From Haliscomenobacter sp. (GTDB lineage: Bacteria > Bacteroidota > Bacteroidia > Chitinophagales > Saprospiraceae), in assembly GCA_016713275.1 (NCBI GenBank), contig JADJPL010000013.1, positions 124,001 through 188,000 on the forward strand: a DNA stretch of 64,000 nt, written 5' to 3'. The first letter of the stretch is position 1. Each line of letters begins with the position of its first letter. A program made the translations under genes and the position numbers. Below the pieces are notes generated by a model, which made no database searches, was not told the origin of the DNA, and saw nothing but the letters and a program-made list of their open reading frames with translations. Shown here one piece after another: positions 55,509 to 64,000 of the stretch.

Positions 55509-56924
55509 TTACTCGTCATTTTGTTTCTTCTTACCGCTGCTGTAGAGTTCGCCTTCTTTGACGACCTGGATTTTTTCGCCTGATTTCAGTTTGCGGGAGA
55601 CGGCGGAGTAGGGGCCGGAGATGATCTGGTCGCCTTCTTTGAGGCCGGAGATGATCTCGATGAAGTTGTTGTCCTGGATGCCGGTTTGGACTTCTGCCAT
55701 GCGTGCGGTGTCGCCTTTCATGGCTACGAAAACGACCTCGCGGAGGTTGTCTATAATTTTTTCCTCTTCGACTTCGCTATCGCCGTTCTCGGCGCGGACG
55801 AACCGCGTACCGGACTTGCCTTCTTTTTCGCGGGTAGTGACCGCCTGGATAGGCACGGATAATACGTTGGTGCGGGATTCGGTGTAGACCTCCACGGAAG
55901 CGGACATGCCGGGCCGGAAGGGGTAGCGTTTGCCCGCTTTGACGAGGTCGGTATAAGAGCCGGGGTCGATGGCGATACGGACTTCGAAGTTGGTGATCTG
56001 GTCGCTGGTCAGGGCAGCTACGGCGGAGTTAGAGGAGGAGTTGGCGATCTGGGTGACGCGGCCTTTGAATTTCCGGCCCAGATAGGCGTCCACTTCGATG
56101 TCCACCTCGTCGTTGAGGGCTACCCTGGGGATATCGTTCTCGCTGACGTCGACCCGCACTTCCATGTTGTTGAGGTTGGCGAGGCGCATCATTTCGGTAC
56201 CGGCCATCTGGATGGTACCCACGACGCGTTCGCCCTGCTCGATATTGAGTTTGGAGATGATTCCGTTGGTCGGCGCGTAGATGGTGGTTCGCCGCAGGCT
56301 GGTGCGCAGTTCTCTGAGGCCTGCTTCGGCGCTTTCCACAGAAAATTGGGCGCCGCGGGCGCTTTCCTGAGCGGATTTGATGCTGGCGTCGGAAGAGCGC
56401 AAGTTTGCTTCCAGCGATTTTAAGCTGGAAAGAGAAGCCTGGAAGTCGGCGATTGAAATGACGCCGTCTTTATACAGTTTCTCGTTGCGTTTGTGAATTT
56501 CACGGGAGTTATCGAGCTGGGCCACGATTTGTTCCCGCTGGGCGCGCAGGTTCTCCACCTGAGATTTGCTGTTGGCGACCTGGGCTTTGGCGGAGTTGAC
56601 GCTGGCCACCCCGCGTTCTACCTGAGACTGGTACGCGTCGGGGTCGATTTTAGCCAGGATTTGCACGGCGACCACCGAGTCGCCTTCCTGGACATAGAGT
56701 TCGACGACTTCACCGGAAACGTCGGAACTGATCTTCACTTCGGTTTCAGGGAACACTTTTCCGCTCGCCGAAACGGTTTCGCGGATGTCCCTGCGCTCTA
56801 CTTTTTCAGCAGATACTTTTTCTCCTTTTGGTTTGCGTTTGTTCTGTACGACGGCTACGACGACCATGATCGCGATAAAGGCTACGAGTGCGATGATCAG
56901 CGTATTGTTTCTTTTTTTTGCCAT
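55509..56924 (-). CDS. HlyD/MacA-type efflux periplasmic adaptor subunit
   Basis: 471 residues. One membrane anchor (TLIIALVAFIAIMVVVAVV) then a barrel-sandwich domain (SASGKVFPETEVKISSDVSG, VVELYVQEGDSV), a coiled-coil hairpin (NSAKAQVANSKSQVENLRAQ ... EAGLRELRTSLRRTTI), and the second lipoyl half YAPTNGIISKLNIEQGERVV. C-terminal membrane-proximal domains follow. It bridges an inner-membrane pump (probably MacB-like, not in the window) to TolC. TolC is the gene immediately upstream on the same strand. Confidence 0.93.
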   Translation of the reverse strand: MAKKRNNTLIIALVAFIAIMVVVAVVQNKRKPKGEKVSAEKVERRDIRETVSASGKVFPETEVKISSDVSGEVVELYVQEGDSVVAVQILAKIDPDAYQSQVERGVASVNSAKAQVANSKSQVENLRAQREQIVAQLDNSREIHKRNEKLYKDGVISIADFQASLSSLKSLEANLRSSDASIKSAQESARGAQFSVESAEAGLRELRTSLRRTTIYAPTNGIISKLNIEQGERVVGTIQMAGTEMMRLANLNNMEVRVDVSENDIPRVALNDEVDIEVDAYLGRKFKGRVTQIANSSSNSAVAALTSDQITNFEVRIAIDPGSYTDLVKAGKRYPFRPGMSASVEVYTESRTNVLSVPIQAVTTREKEGKSGTRFVRAENGDSEVEEEKIIDNLREVVFVAMKGDTARMAEVQTGIQDNNFIEIISGLKEGDQIISGPYSAVSRKLKSGEKIQVVKEGELYSSGKKKQNDE

Positions 56925-57011
56925 GGCGAGCGGAATTTTATGGTGTGTTGGTTTTTTCCTCTGATAAAGGTATTCTTCTCAATGATGTCTGTAAACAGAA
57001 GTAGCGTTTAT

Positions 57012-57046
57012 GGCCTCCCCTAACCCCCTCCAAAGGAGGGGGAACA
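57012..57046. repeat. CCCCCT...AGGGGG hairpin family, copy
   Basis: CCTCCCCTAACCCCCTCC then AAAGGAGGGGGAAC, a stem of CCCCCTCC against GGAGGGGG with loop AAA. It lies between the adaptor and TolC genes, so it is inside the operon. Confidence 0.7.
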
Positions 57047-57093
57047 ATGACGGGGCGTGTGTTCAAAGCTGGTATCCATTTTGGATTGAGAAT

Positions 57094-58521
57094 TTAGTTC
57101 AGTGTAATTTTCTTGCCCTGGTAGAATTCCACCAGTTTCAGGTTGAAGAAATACTGGTACCGTGCGCGCACGAGGTCGATTTTCGATTGTTCCATCGTAT
57201 TGCGGGCGGTTTGGTATTCGAGGGTATTGATGGCGCCGACGTCGAAGCGTTTCTGCGCGTTTTCAAACGCAGCCGAGGACGCGTCTACTGCCCGCTGGGC
57301 GGCGTCCAGGCTGCGCTTGGCGGCGCGGGCGTCGGCGATGGCGCGGTCGATATTGGTTTTGAGGTTTTGCCGGACTTGCTCGATAGATACTTCCTGGGTA
57401 ATCAGGTTGAGCCGGGCGCGTTCGACGTTGATCTTGTTGCGGTGGTTGTTGTAGATCGGGATGCTCATGGATACGCCCAGGTTTTGTCCGAAGTTCTCGC
57501 CTAACTGATTAAAGTAGGGATTGTCGGATAAAAGGGGAATTTGCTGAGGAACTTCAAAATCTACCTGCTGTCCGTTGAAAAGGACGGTTTGCTTAAAATT
57601 TTGGGTAAAATAGCCATCGACCTGCTTGCTTACCGAAGAATAATTGGTGCTCAATCCGCCGAAAAAGCTCAAAGTAGGATAGTGGGCCGCTTTGGCGAGA
57701 TCTACGCCAATCTTGGCGCTTTCCATGCGCTTTTCGCCGGCCTGGATATTTGGCTGGAGGCTCAGGGAACTAACGAAGAGCTCATTGGGAGCGAAGTTGT
57801 CCGGGTTTACATCTACCGGGATGGTGAGTTCTGGTTTTTGAATAGCGAGGTCCTGGCTTGGATCGAGCAGAAGAAGCTGCTTGAGGGTGAGGTAATTTAA
57901 GCTCACTGCATTTTCAGCCTGGATTAGGGCCTGCTCATCGACGGCGACTTGGGAAAGCGCGTTCAGGCGTTCATTGACTGGCCGGGTCCCTGCGGCGATC
58001 AGCTTTTCGGTTTGGTCGAGCTGGAGGCGCGACTGGTTAAGCCGCTGCCGGGCAAGGCCAAGTTGTTCTTCGGCAAGGAGGATATTGAGGTAGGCAGTGG
58101 CCACGCTAAGGCCCAGGTCGTTCGCCGCCTGTTGGGCGTCGAGCTTGCTGGCCGACAGATCAAGCGTTCCCTGGCGAATGGCGTTGTTGATCCGGTTGCC
58201 TGCGAACACCGTGATCCCGAAGTTCAGCCCGTAGCTGTTGAACCCAATCTGCTGGTTGTCGAAGCTGTTGGTGGTCGGGTCGATCGTTCGTCCAAACTGC
58301 ATCCCCCCGCTGGCTGTGCCGTTGAGGGAAGGAAACCGGCTAAACTTGCTCTGAGTATACGTCAATTCCGCGCCGCGGATCTGGTTTTGAGCTTGTTTGA
58401 TCGTCAGGTTATTGCGGGTGGCGTATTCCACACATTGCTCCAGGCTCCAGGCTTGCTGGGCGGGAAGACGGAGCGCCGCTACGAGGAGCAGGACGCCTGC
58501 AAAGAAAAGATTACGGAACAT
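57094..58521 (-). CDS. TolC family outer membrane efflux protein
   Basis: About 475 residues from ATG 58521 (an upstream in-frame start exists at 58590). Signal peptide (NLFFAGVLLLVAALRLPAQ) then WSLEQCVEYATRNNLTIKQA and the usual four-helix tunnel repeats (ANDLGLSVATAYLNILLAEE, ISIEQVRQNLKTNIDRAIAD-like segments). The short C-terminus ends VEFYQGKKITLN. It forms the outer-membrane channel of the pump whose adaptor gene follows. The neighbouring DUF5103 gene is upstream. Confidence 0.92.
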   Translation of the reverse strand: MFRNLFFAGVLLLVAALRLPAQQAWSLEQCVEYATRNNLTIKQAQNQIRGAELTYTQSKFSRFPSLNGTASGGMQFGRTIDPTTNSFDNQQIGFNSYGLNFGITVFAGNRINNAIRQGTLDLSASKLDAQQAANDLGLSVATAYLNILLAEEQLGLARQRLNQSRLQLDQTEKLIAAGTRPVNERLNALSQVAVDEQALIQAENAVSLNYLTLKQLLLLDPSQDLAIQKPELTIPVDVNPDNFAPNELFVSSLSLQPNIQAGEKRMESAKIGVDLAKAAHYPTLSFFGGLSTNYSSVSKQVDGYFTQNFKQTVLFNGQQVDFEVPQQIPLLSDNPYFNQLGENFGQNLGVSMSIPIYNNHRNKINVERARLNLITQEVSIEQVRQNLKTNIDRAIADARAAKRSLDAAQRAVDASSAAFENAQKRFDVGAINTLEYQTARNTMEQSKIDLVRARYQYFFNLKLVEFYQGKKITLN

Positions 58522-58709
58522 GATGTTTGGCAATTTTGCGGAAGCAAACTTAATACGTTTCGTTGTCCTGCGCCAGAAAAGGTCAAGCAATCCCAGCCGG
58601 ACACCCTACAATAGTACCCCTCTCCGCGGAGGAGTTGAAAATTTTTATATCAACCCGCCGTTATCATGGATAAAATGGGCTTTTCGCCAGCCGAAAAAAG
58701 AGAAGGCGT

Positions 58710-59999
58710 TTACTGACCCCGGCTGTTGATCTGGGCCATGCCGATGACCTGATCGTACCGGCCACCGAATGGCCGGTAGTAAATAAGGAGGGTATAATCG
58801 TTTTCGGTTTCAAACCAATCGCCCTCCAGAGGGCTTAGGTTGACCGCTTTTTTTTCTGCATTTCGGGGGGACATTGCGTAGGCGTAATCATAAAAACCCT
58901 GCTTAAGCGGCGTTTTGAGCACATAGGCGTTTACGGCGTTATTATACGCCATCTGGAATTCTTTTTTCAACTGCCAGTCGCTGAATGCGCCGACTACATA
59001 CAGATCGTCGTCGTAAAAAGGCGCGTCGACCGAAAGCGAAAAAAGCACCTGGGCGTAATTGGCGGCCAGAGGGTTGTTCTGATCCTGGGTTTCGATGACG
59101 AACTTGCCGTTGATGTCGTTGTATTCCAGATAGGGCTGGGTTCCCCGGCTCCGCTCGCTTTGCAGGCTGACTTCGATCCGGTCCCGGTAGCTGTCGACCG
59201 AGGCCACCTGCGGCAAACGGGAACGCAGGCTGCGCAGATCGAGTTGCCGGAATTCTTTTCCGCCGGGAAATACCACGACATCCTGATAGTCGAAGACCAA
59301 CTGGTTGGCCCGGAAGAACAAAGGCGTTACTCCTGTGATGGCCTGATCCCAGCGCCCGTTCTGCAGGATGACCGCTTTGATTTCCTGCTGCGGGTTGCGG
59401 ATGAGAAATTTTTCATGGTTGACGGTAAAATCGATCTCCTGGTGGGTTCGGATTTTGTTCACCTGATTGGGGCGCACAAACTGGCTGGAGATTTGCACTT
59501 TGGGGTCGGCCACCACAAACCGCCGGGTGATGGCTGGCAGGGAGGCATTGCCTTCGGGGTAGACCGCCAGGAGGTAGTTGCCGGAAAGCTTCCAGCGCAT
59601 GCTGTTATTGGGCAACTGGAGCGTATAGTGGGTATAACTGGAAACGGTTTTGGAAGAAAATTGGTAATCAAAGATGCGCTCTTCCGAAAAGCCGTCGAGG
59701 TACTCCATCTCCGAAATATCCGAAGGCTTCCAGTTCATATCGCAATGGATGAAACGGTAGTAATAATTTTTCACATCTCCATCCAGGTCGTCGAAGGCCA
59801 GCAACAGGGTGGAACCGCCGTTCAGATCGAGGACCGGATAGCTCAAAACCAACCCTTCTACATAAAACTGCACCGAGCGTATATTGGGCTGGTACACATA
59901 ATCCTCGTAGCGCAAGGCATTCGGGTTGGCGCGCTGCCCCAGGAGGGGCGCCGTCAGAAAGGAACATACCACAAGGAAAAAGAACGCGTTCCGAGTCAT
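58710..59999 (-). CDS. Type IX secretion system plug protein (DUF5103)
   Basis: 429 residues with a signal peptide (FFFLVVCSFLTAPLLGQ). YEDYVYQPNIRSVQFYVEGL and DLDGDVKNYYYRFIHCDMNW are the N-terminal part of DUF5103. The C-terminal beta domain has VVGAFSDWQLKKEFQMAYNN, as in the family. From memory the family occludes the SprA translocon in T9SS. Its presence agrees with the T9SS sorting domain on the adhesin at 32357-35010. It lies 189 bases from the TolC start. Confidence 0.88.
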   Translation of the reverse strand: MTRNAFFFLVVCSFLTAPLLGQRANPNALRYEDYVYQPNIRSVQFYVEGLVLSYPVLDLNGGSTLLLAFDDLDGDVKNYYYRFIHCDMNWKPSDISEMEYLDGFSEERIFDYQFSSKTVSSYTHYTLQLPNNSMRWKLSGNYLLAVYPEGNASLPAITRRFVVADPKVQISSQFVRPNQVNKIRTHQEIDFTVNHEKFLIRNPQQEIKAVILQNGRWDQAITGVTPLFFRANQLVFDYQDVVVFPGGKEFRQLDLRSLRSRLPQVASVDSYRDRIEVSLQSERSRGTQPYLEYNDINGKFVIETQDQNNPLAANYAQVLFSLSVDAPFYDDDLYVVGAFSDWQLKKEFQMAYNNAVNAYVLKTPLKQGFYDYAYAMSPRNAEKKAVNLSPLEGDWFETENDYTLLIYYRPFGGRYDQVIGMAQINSRGQ

Positions 60000-60052
60000 C
60001 TTTTTTTTGAAAAGGTATGGCTTTTTAACGAAAAAAAAAGCGAAGAAAGTAT

Positions 60053-60092
60053 GGCGTTAGCGTTTAGGCGTTGAGGGGTTAAGGGGTTGGGG
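60053..60092. repeat. Heptanucleotide array (GCGTTAG/TTGAGGG)n across a stop codon
   Basis: GCGTTAG-CGTTTAG-GCGTTGA-GGGGTTA-AGGGGTT spans the stop of the leftward AAG gene (60079-60081), so the last residues APTP and the stop are encoded in the array. The unit resembles that of 50593-50643. Confidence 0.75.
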
Positions 60093-60708
60093 CGCCTTTG
60101 GCCCGGCTCACCCAGGGGGAGCCTTTGATGCTGAAGCGCCAGGGGCGGAGGGCGCATGCGCCGGCGGGTTCTACGCCGACGCGGGTGCCTGCAACGATGG
60201 ATTCGGGGGAGGGGGTCAGGCCGCGGTCTTCCAGCCAGATGGGGCTTTCAGGGGCAAATAAGGGAAGCCCGGAGTGGATAGTCCGGATGCCGAGGGCCTG
60301 GGCCAGAGCGCCGGGGCCGGCGGTGAGGGGCGGGGCGGGTTTGGTCAAATGCCGTCTTTCCAGCATGAGGGCGAGGTTGTCGAGCGGCTCCACGCCCCGG
60401 ATGAGGACGGCGTGGGCGGCGTCTTCCGGGCCAGTGACTATGTTGAACAGGTGGTGGATGCCATAACAGAGGTAGACATACGCATGGCCTCCGGGGCCGA
60501 ACATGACCTCCGTGCGCGGAGTCCGGCGGTTGTTGAAGGCATGGCAGGCGCGGTCGTCGGGGCCCCGGTAGGCTTCCGTTTCGACGATGCGCCCAGCGCT
60601 GCGCTGCCCGTTAAACTCCGTTACCAGCACGTTGCCGAGCAACGCCTTGGCGAGAAATACGACGTCTTCCCCAAGGTAGAAGGATTGGGGGAGCCTGTCA
60701 GAAACCAT
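60079..60708 (-). CDS. DNA-3-methyladenine glycosylase (AAG/MPG family)
   Basis: 209 residues. FYLGEDVVFLAKALLGNVLV and GRIVETEAYRGPDDRACHAF contain the catalytic Glu (ETEAY), then GPGGHAYVYLCYGIHHLFNI and ALIRGVEPL-like VLIRGVEPL. It excises alkylated purines in base excision repair. The C-terminus APTP overlaps a heptamer array. Upstream, towards guaB, is another G/C-run hairpin. Confidence 0.94.
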   Translation of the reverse strand: MVSDRLPQSFYLGEDVVFLAKALLGNVLVTEFNGQRSAGRIVETEAYRGPDDRACHAFNNRRTPRTEVMFGPGGHAYVYLCYGIHHLFNIVTGPEDAAHAVLIRGVEPLDNLALMLERRHLTKPAPPLTAGPGALAQALGIRTIHSGLPLFAPESPIWLEDRGLTPSPESIVAGTRVGVEPAGACALRPWRFSIKGSPWVSRAKGAPTP

Positions 60709-60753
60709 GGTTCTCTAGTATTGGTCGAAAAAGATGGATAAATATGGCAGCGT

Positions 60754-60792
60754 TAGGGCCTCCCCCTAACCCCCTCCGAAGGAGGGGGAACC
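60754..60792. repeat. CCCCCT...AGGGGG hairpin family, copy
   Basis: AGGGCCTCCCCCTAACCCCC then TCCGAAGGAGGGGGAACC. Nearly identical to the copy at 54613-54652. It lies between the AAG start and guaB stop. Confidence 0.75.
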
Positions 60793-60837
60793 ACTTTATG
60801 CGAGTGTCTTATTTTTATTTCATTGATTTATAAAACA

Positions 60838-62379
<1,542 letters not shown>

Positions 62380-62380
62380 C

Positions 62381-62388
62381 TATTTTTG
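62381..62388 (+). promoter_or_regulatory. -7 element TATTTTTG upstream of tadA
   Basis: TATTTTTG is a full match to TAnnTTTG and lies 24 bases before the tadA start. No clear TTTG is found 19 bases upstream. Confidence 0.35.
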
Positions 62389-62411
62389 CCCCGTAACCCT
62401 TACCGCATACG

Positions 62412-62846
62412 ATGCTCGACGACGAATACTTCATGCAGGAGGCGCTCAAGGAAGCCCGTTATGCCTACGAAGAGGAGGAGATTCCCGTAGGCGCGGTGGT
62501 GGTATGCGAAGGGCGCATCATCGCCCGGGGCCGCAACGCAACCGAGCGCCTGCAGGACGTCACCGCGCACGCGGAGATCCTCGCTCTCACCGCTGCTTCC
62601 AACTACCTGGGCAGCAAGTACCTGCCGGATTGCACCCTTTACGTCACCCTGGAACCCTGCCCGATGTGCGCAGGCGCGCTGGCGTGGGCGCAGGTAGGCC
62701 GCCTGGTCTACGGCGCCGACGACGAAAAGCGGGGCTTCATGCGCTTCGGCAAAGCGTTGCTCCACCCCAAAACCCGGGTGGAATGCGGCATTCTCGAGGA
62801 ACCATGCCGAAGGTTGATGGTGGCGTTTTTTCAGGGGAGGAGGTGA
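62412..62846 (+). CDS. tadA: tRNA-specific adenosine deaminase / nucleoside deaminase
   Basis: 144 residues. Zinc-binding motifs VTAHAEILAL (HAE) and LEPCPMCAGALAWAQ (PCxxC) are present. RLVYGADDEKRGFM is the TadA-like C-terminal region. It converts A34 to inosine in tRNA-Arg(ACG), or acts on free nucleosides. The start is divergent from guaB. It is followed by 137 bases without a gene. Confidence 0.9.
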   Translation: MLDDEYFMQEALKEARYAYEEEEIPVGAVVVCEGRIIARGRNATERLQDVTAHAEILALTAASNYLGSKYLPDCTLYVTLEPCPMCAGALAWAQVGRLVYGADDEKRGFMRFGKALLHPKTRVECGILEEPCRRLMVAFFQGRR

Positions 62847-62983
62847 GGGGTGGTTGCCCTGTAATGATCTGCCAGATCTGCAAAACGCGCATCGCTGGCT
62901 TTTTTATTTCTTGCTTGTTACATCTTATTCCAGCACTTGATAAATGGTTATTGGATGGGCTTTATTCTTTACAACAATGCTGC

Positions 62984-63962
62984 CTACTTTTCGCATTTGA
63001 ACGACTCCTTCACCTGCTCATAACAGGTTTTACTGATTAGAATTTGATTTTCTTTGGCAAAATCCTGCAGGCGTGCAGCCGTATTGACCGTATCGCCGAT
63101 TACCGTATAATCCAGCCGTTTCAGACTTACCGATCCGATATTGCCGGATATCATTTCCCCGCCATGTATTCCGATGGACACTTTAGGCTTGAACTTCATT
63201 TCTCCAATGGCTGGGAGTTCACTGATCCGGTTACTTAATGCCAGAGCGGCATCAATCGCGCGGTCGAGATGATATTCGCCTTTAAAAACAGCCATGATGG
63301 CGTCGCCGATAAACTTGTCGATGTATCCATCCTGATCGGTGATTTCTTTGACCATGACATCGAAATAGGCATTGAGCATGTTCACTACCGTATCCGGCGG
63401 AGCATGTTCGCTGATGGCCGTAAAGCCGCAAATGTCCACAAAGGCAACGGTAGCTTCTATGGTCTCATTGGCCATGATGGCGTTTTCAAATTCCCGTTTG
63501 CCCATGAAGTTGAGCACGTTCTCATCCACGTACATTTTCAGGATATTGTTTTCCTTGATGGCCTGAAGGGTATCTTTCAAATGTCTGGCATGCTTGAGGG
63601 TTTTCTCCATCGTCAGGGCAAGGTCTTTGAAGTCAATGGGTTTGGTAATGAAATCAAAAGCGCCCGGTTCATGGCCGTACGGATGTTTTCCATATCGCCT
63701 AGGCGGAGACGATGACTGATTTTATGATTGGGCTGAGCTCGTTCAACTTGGTCAGCAGGGTCAGGCCGTCCATTTCGGGCATATTGATGTCGCTCATGAC
63801 GATATCAATTTCCGGTTCTTCGGCCAGTTTCTCCAGCGCCATGCGGCCGTTTTCCGCGAAGAAAAACGCGTATTTGCCCTCTCGAATTTGTTGTCTGAAT
63901 TTCTGTTTGATGAGGGTTTGCAGATCCAGCTCATCATCCACTATTAATATCTTTGCCATCAT
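62984..63962 (-). CDS. Response regulator fused to adenylate/guanylate cyclase, two frameshifts
   Basis: The intended product is about 325 residues. An N-terminal receiver (MMAKILIVDDELDLQTLIKQ, VMSDINMPEMDGLT) runs to KSVIVSA, where TAG ends the frame at about 63698. Adding one base gives YGDMENIRTAMNRGAFDFIT, with a second break in CCGGGCGCTTT near 63663. Then follows a coil (FKDLALTMEKTLKHARHLKD) and a class III nucleotide cyclase (ATVAFVDICGFTAISEHAPP, DGYIDKFIGDAIMAVF, GIHGGEMISGNIGS, YTVIGDTVNTAARLQ). The metal Asp (VDICGF) and second Asp (IGDAIMAV) are present. It would make cAMP or cGMP in response to a phosphorelay. The breaks may be sequence errors. Confidence 0.82.
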
Positions 63963-64000
63963 GATATATTGATCAATTTGTCTTTCAATAATTTAAAATC

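Overview
The window looks like a chromosomal segment of a Bacteroidota bacterium, most likely of the Saprospiria/Lewinella type, with GC around 55 percent by eye. The evidence is a type IX secretion C-terminal sorting domain, a T9SS plug protein (DUF5103), a GH97 glucosidase with a lipobox, OstA_2, DUF4293, DUF4105, DUF4197 and bacilliredoxin families, RNase H1 with a viroplasmin domain, and TAnnTTTG-type promoter elements. Species cannot be named from sequence alone.

Layout. 0-8 kb: YyaL-type thioredoxin protein (cut by the window edge), a glucosaminidase-like membrane protein, ruvX, def, a frameshifted RNase HI, tatD, tRNA-Ser(GGA) and an exbB-unknown-exbD-exbD energy-transduction operon. 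8-16 kb: DUF4293 protein flanked by two copies of a palindromic element, an FAD oxidase, OstA, a BatE-like protein, rplU-rpmA with an unusual C-terminal extension on L27, and an aspartyl protease-PDZ protein. 16-24 kb: GH97, DASS transporter, M20 amidohydrolase, NtrX-like regulator, LOG protein and a degenerate acyl-carrier-like protein. 24-30 kb: dnaE carrying a nonsense codon and a frameshift, then two thioredoxin-fold proteins. 29.8-38.5 kb is the accessory core: a cholesterol-dependent-cytolysin-like protein with an R-type lectin head, a T9SS adhesin, a broken RlmK-like methyltransferase, and a papain-family protease next to a chagasin-type inhibitor. 38.5-50 kb: a large BNR/sortilin-like protein, HAD, DUF4105, UMF1-type MFS, rimK-aspartoacylase, DUF2279 and DUF2157. 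50-64 kb: response regulator, DUF4197, P1 peptidase, bacilliredoxin, small secreted proteins, a TolC-HlyD efflux pair, T9SS plug protein, AAG glycosylase, guaB, tadA and a response-regulator/cyclase fusion.

Two features stand out. First, the spaces between genes carry several families of short repeats. They are locus-specific heptanucleotide arrays that often begin at or contain the stop codon of the upstream gene, a long palindromic element in two copies (one with a 7-bp target duplication), a second palindromic family with a 21-bp terminal inverted repeat, a GC-rich hairpin family and a CCCCCT...AGGGGG hairpin family. Second, the CDC-like lectin-toxin is a candidate secreted pore-former without the classical undecapeptide.

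At least seven genes carry single-base frameshifts and two carry in-frame stops. The affected genes include dnaE, and several lesions fall in homopolymers. Assembly error is therefore a serious alternative to real pseudogenes, and every broken gene here should be read with that in mind. Coordinates of short motifs may be off by one or two bases.
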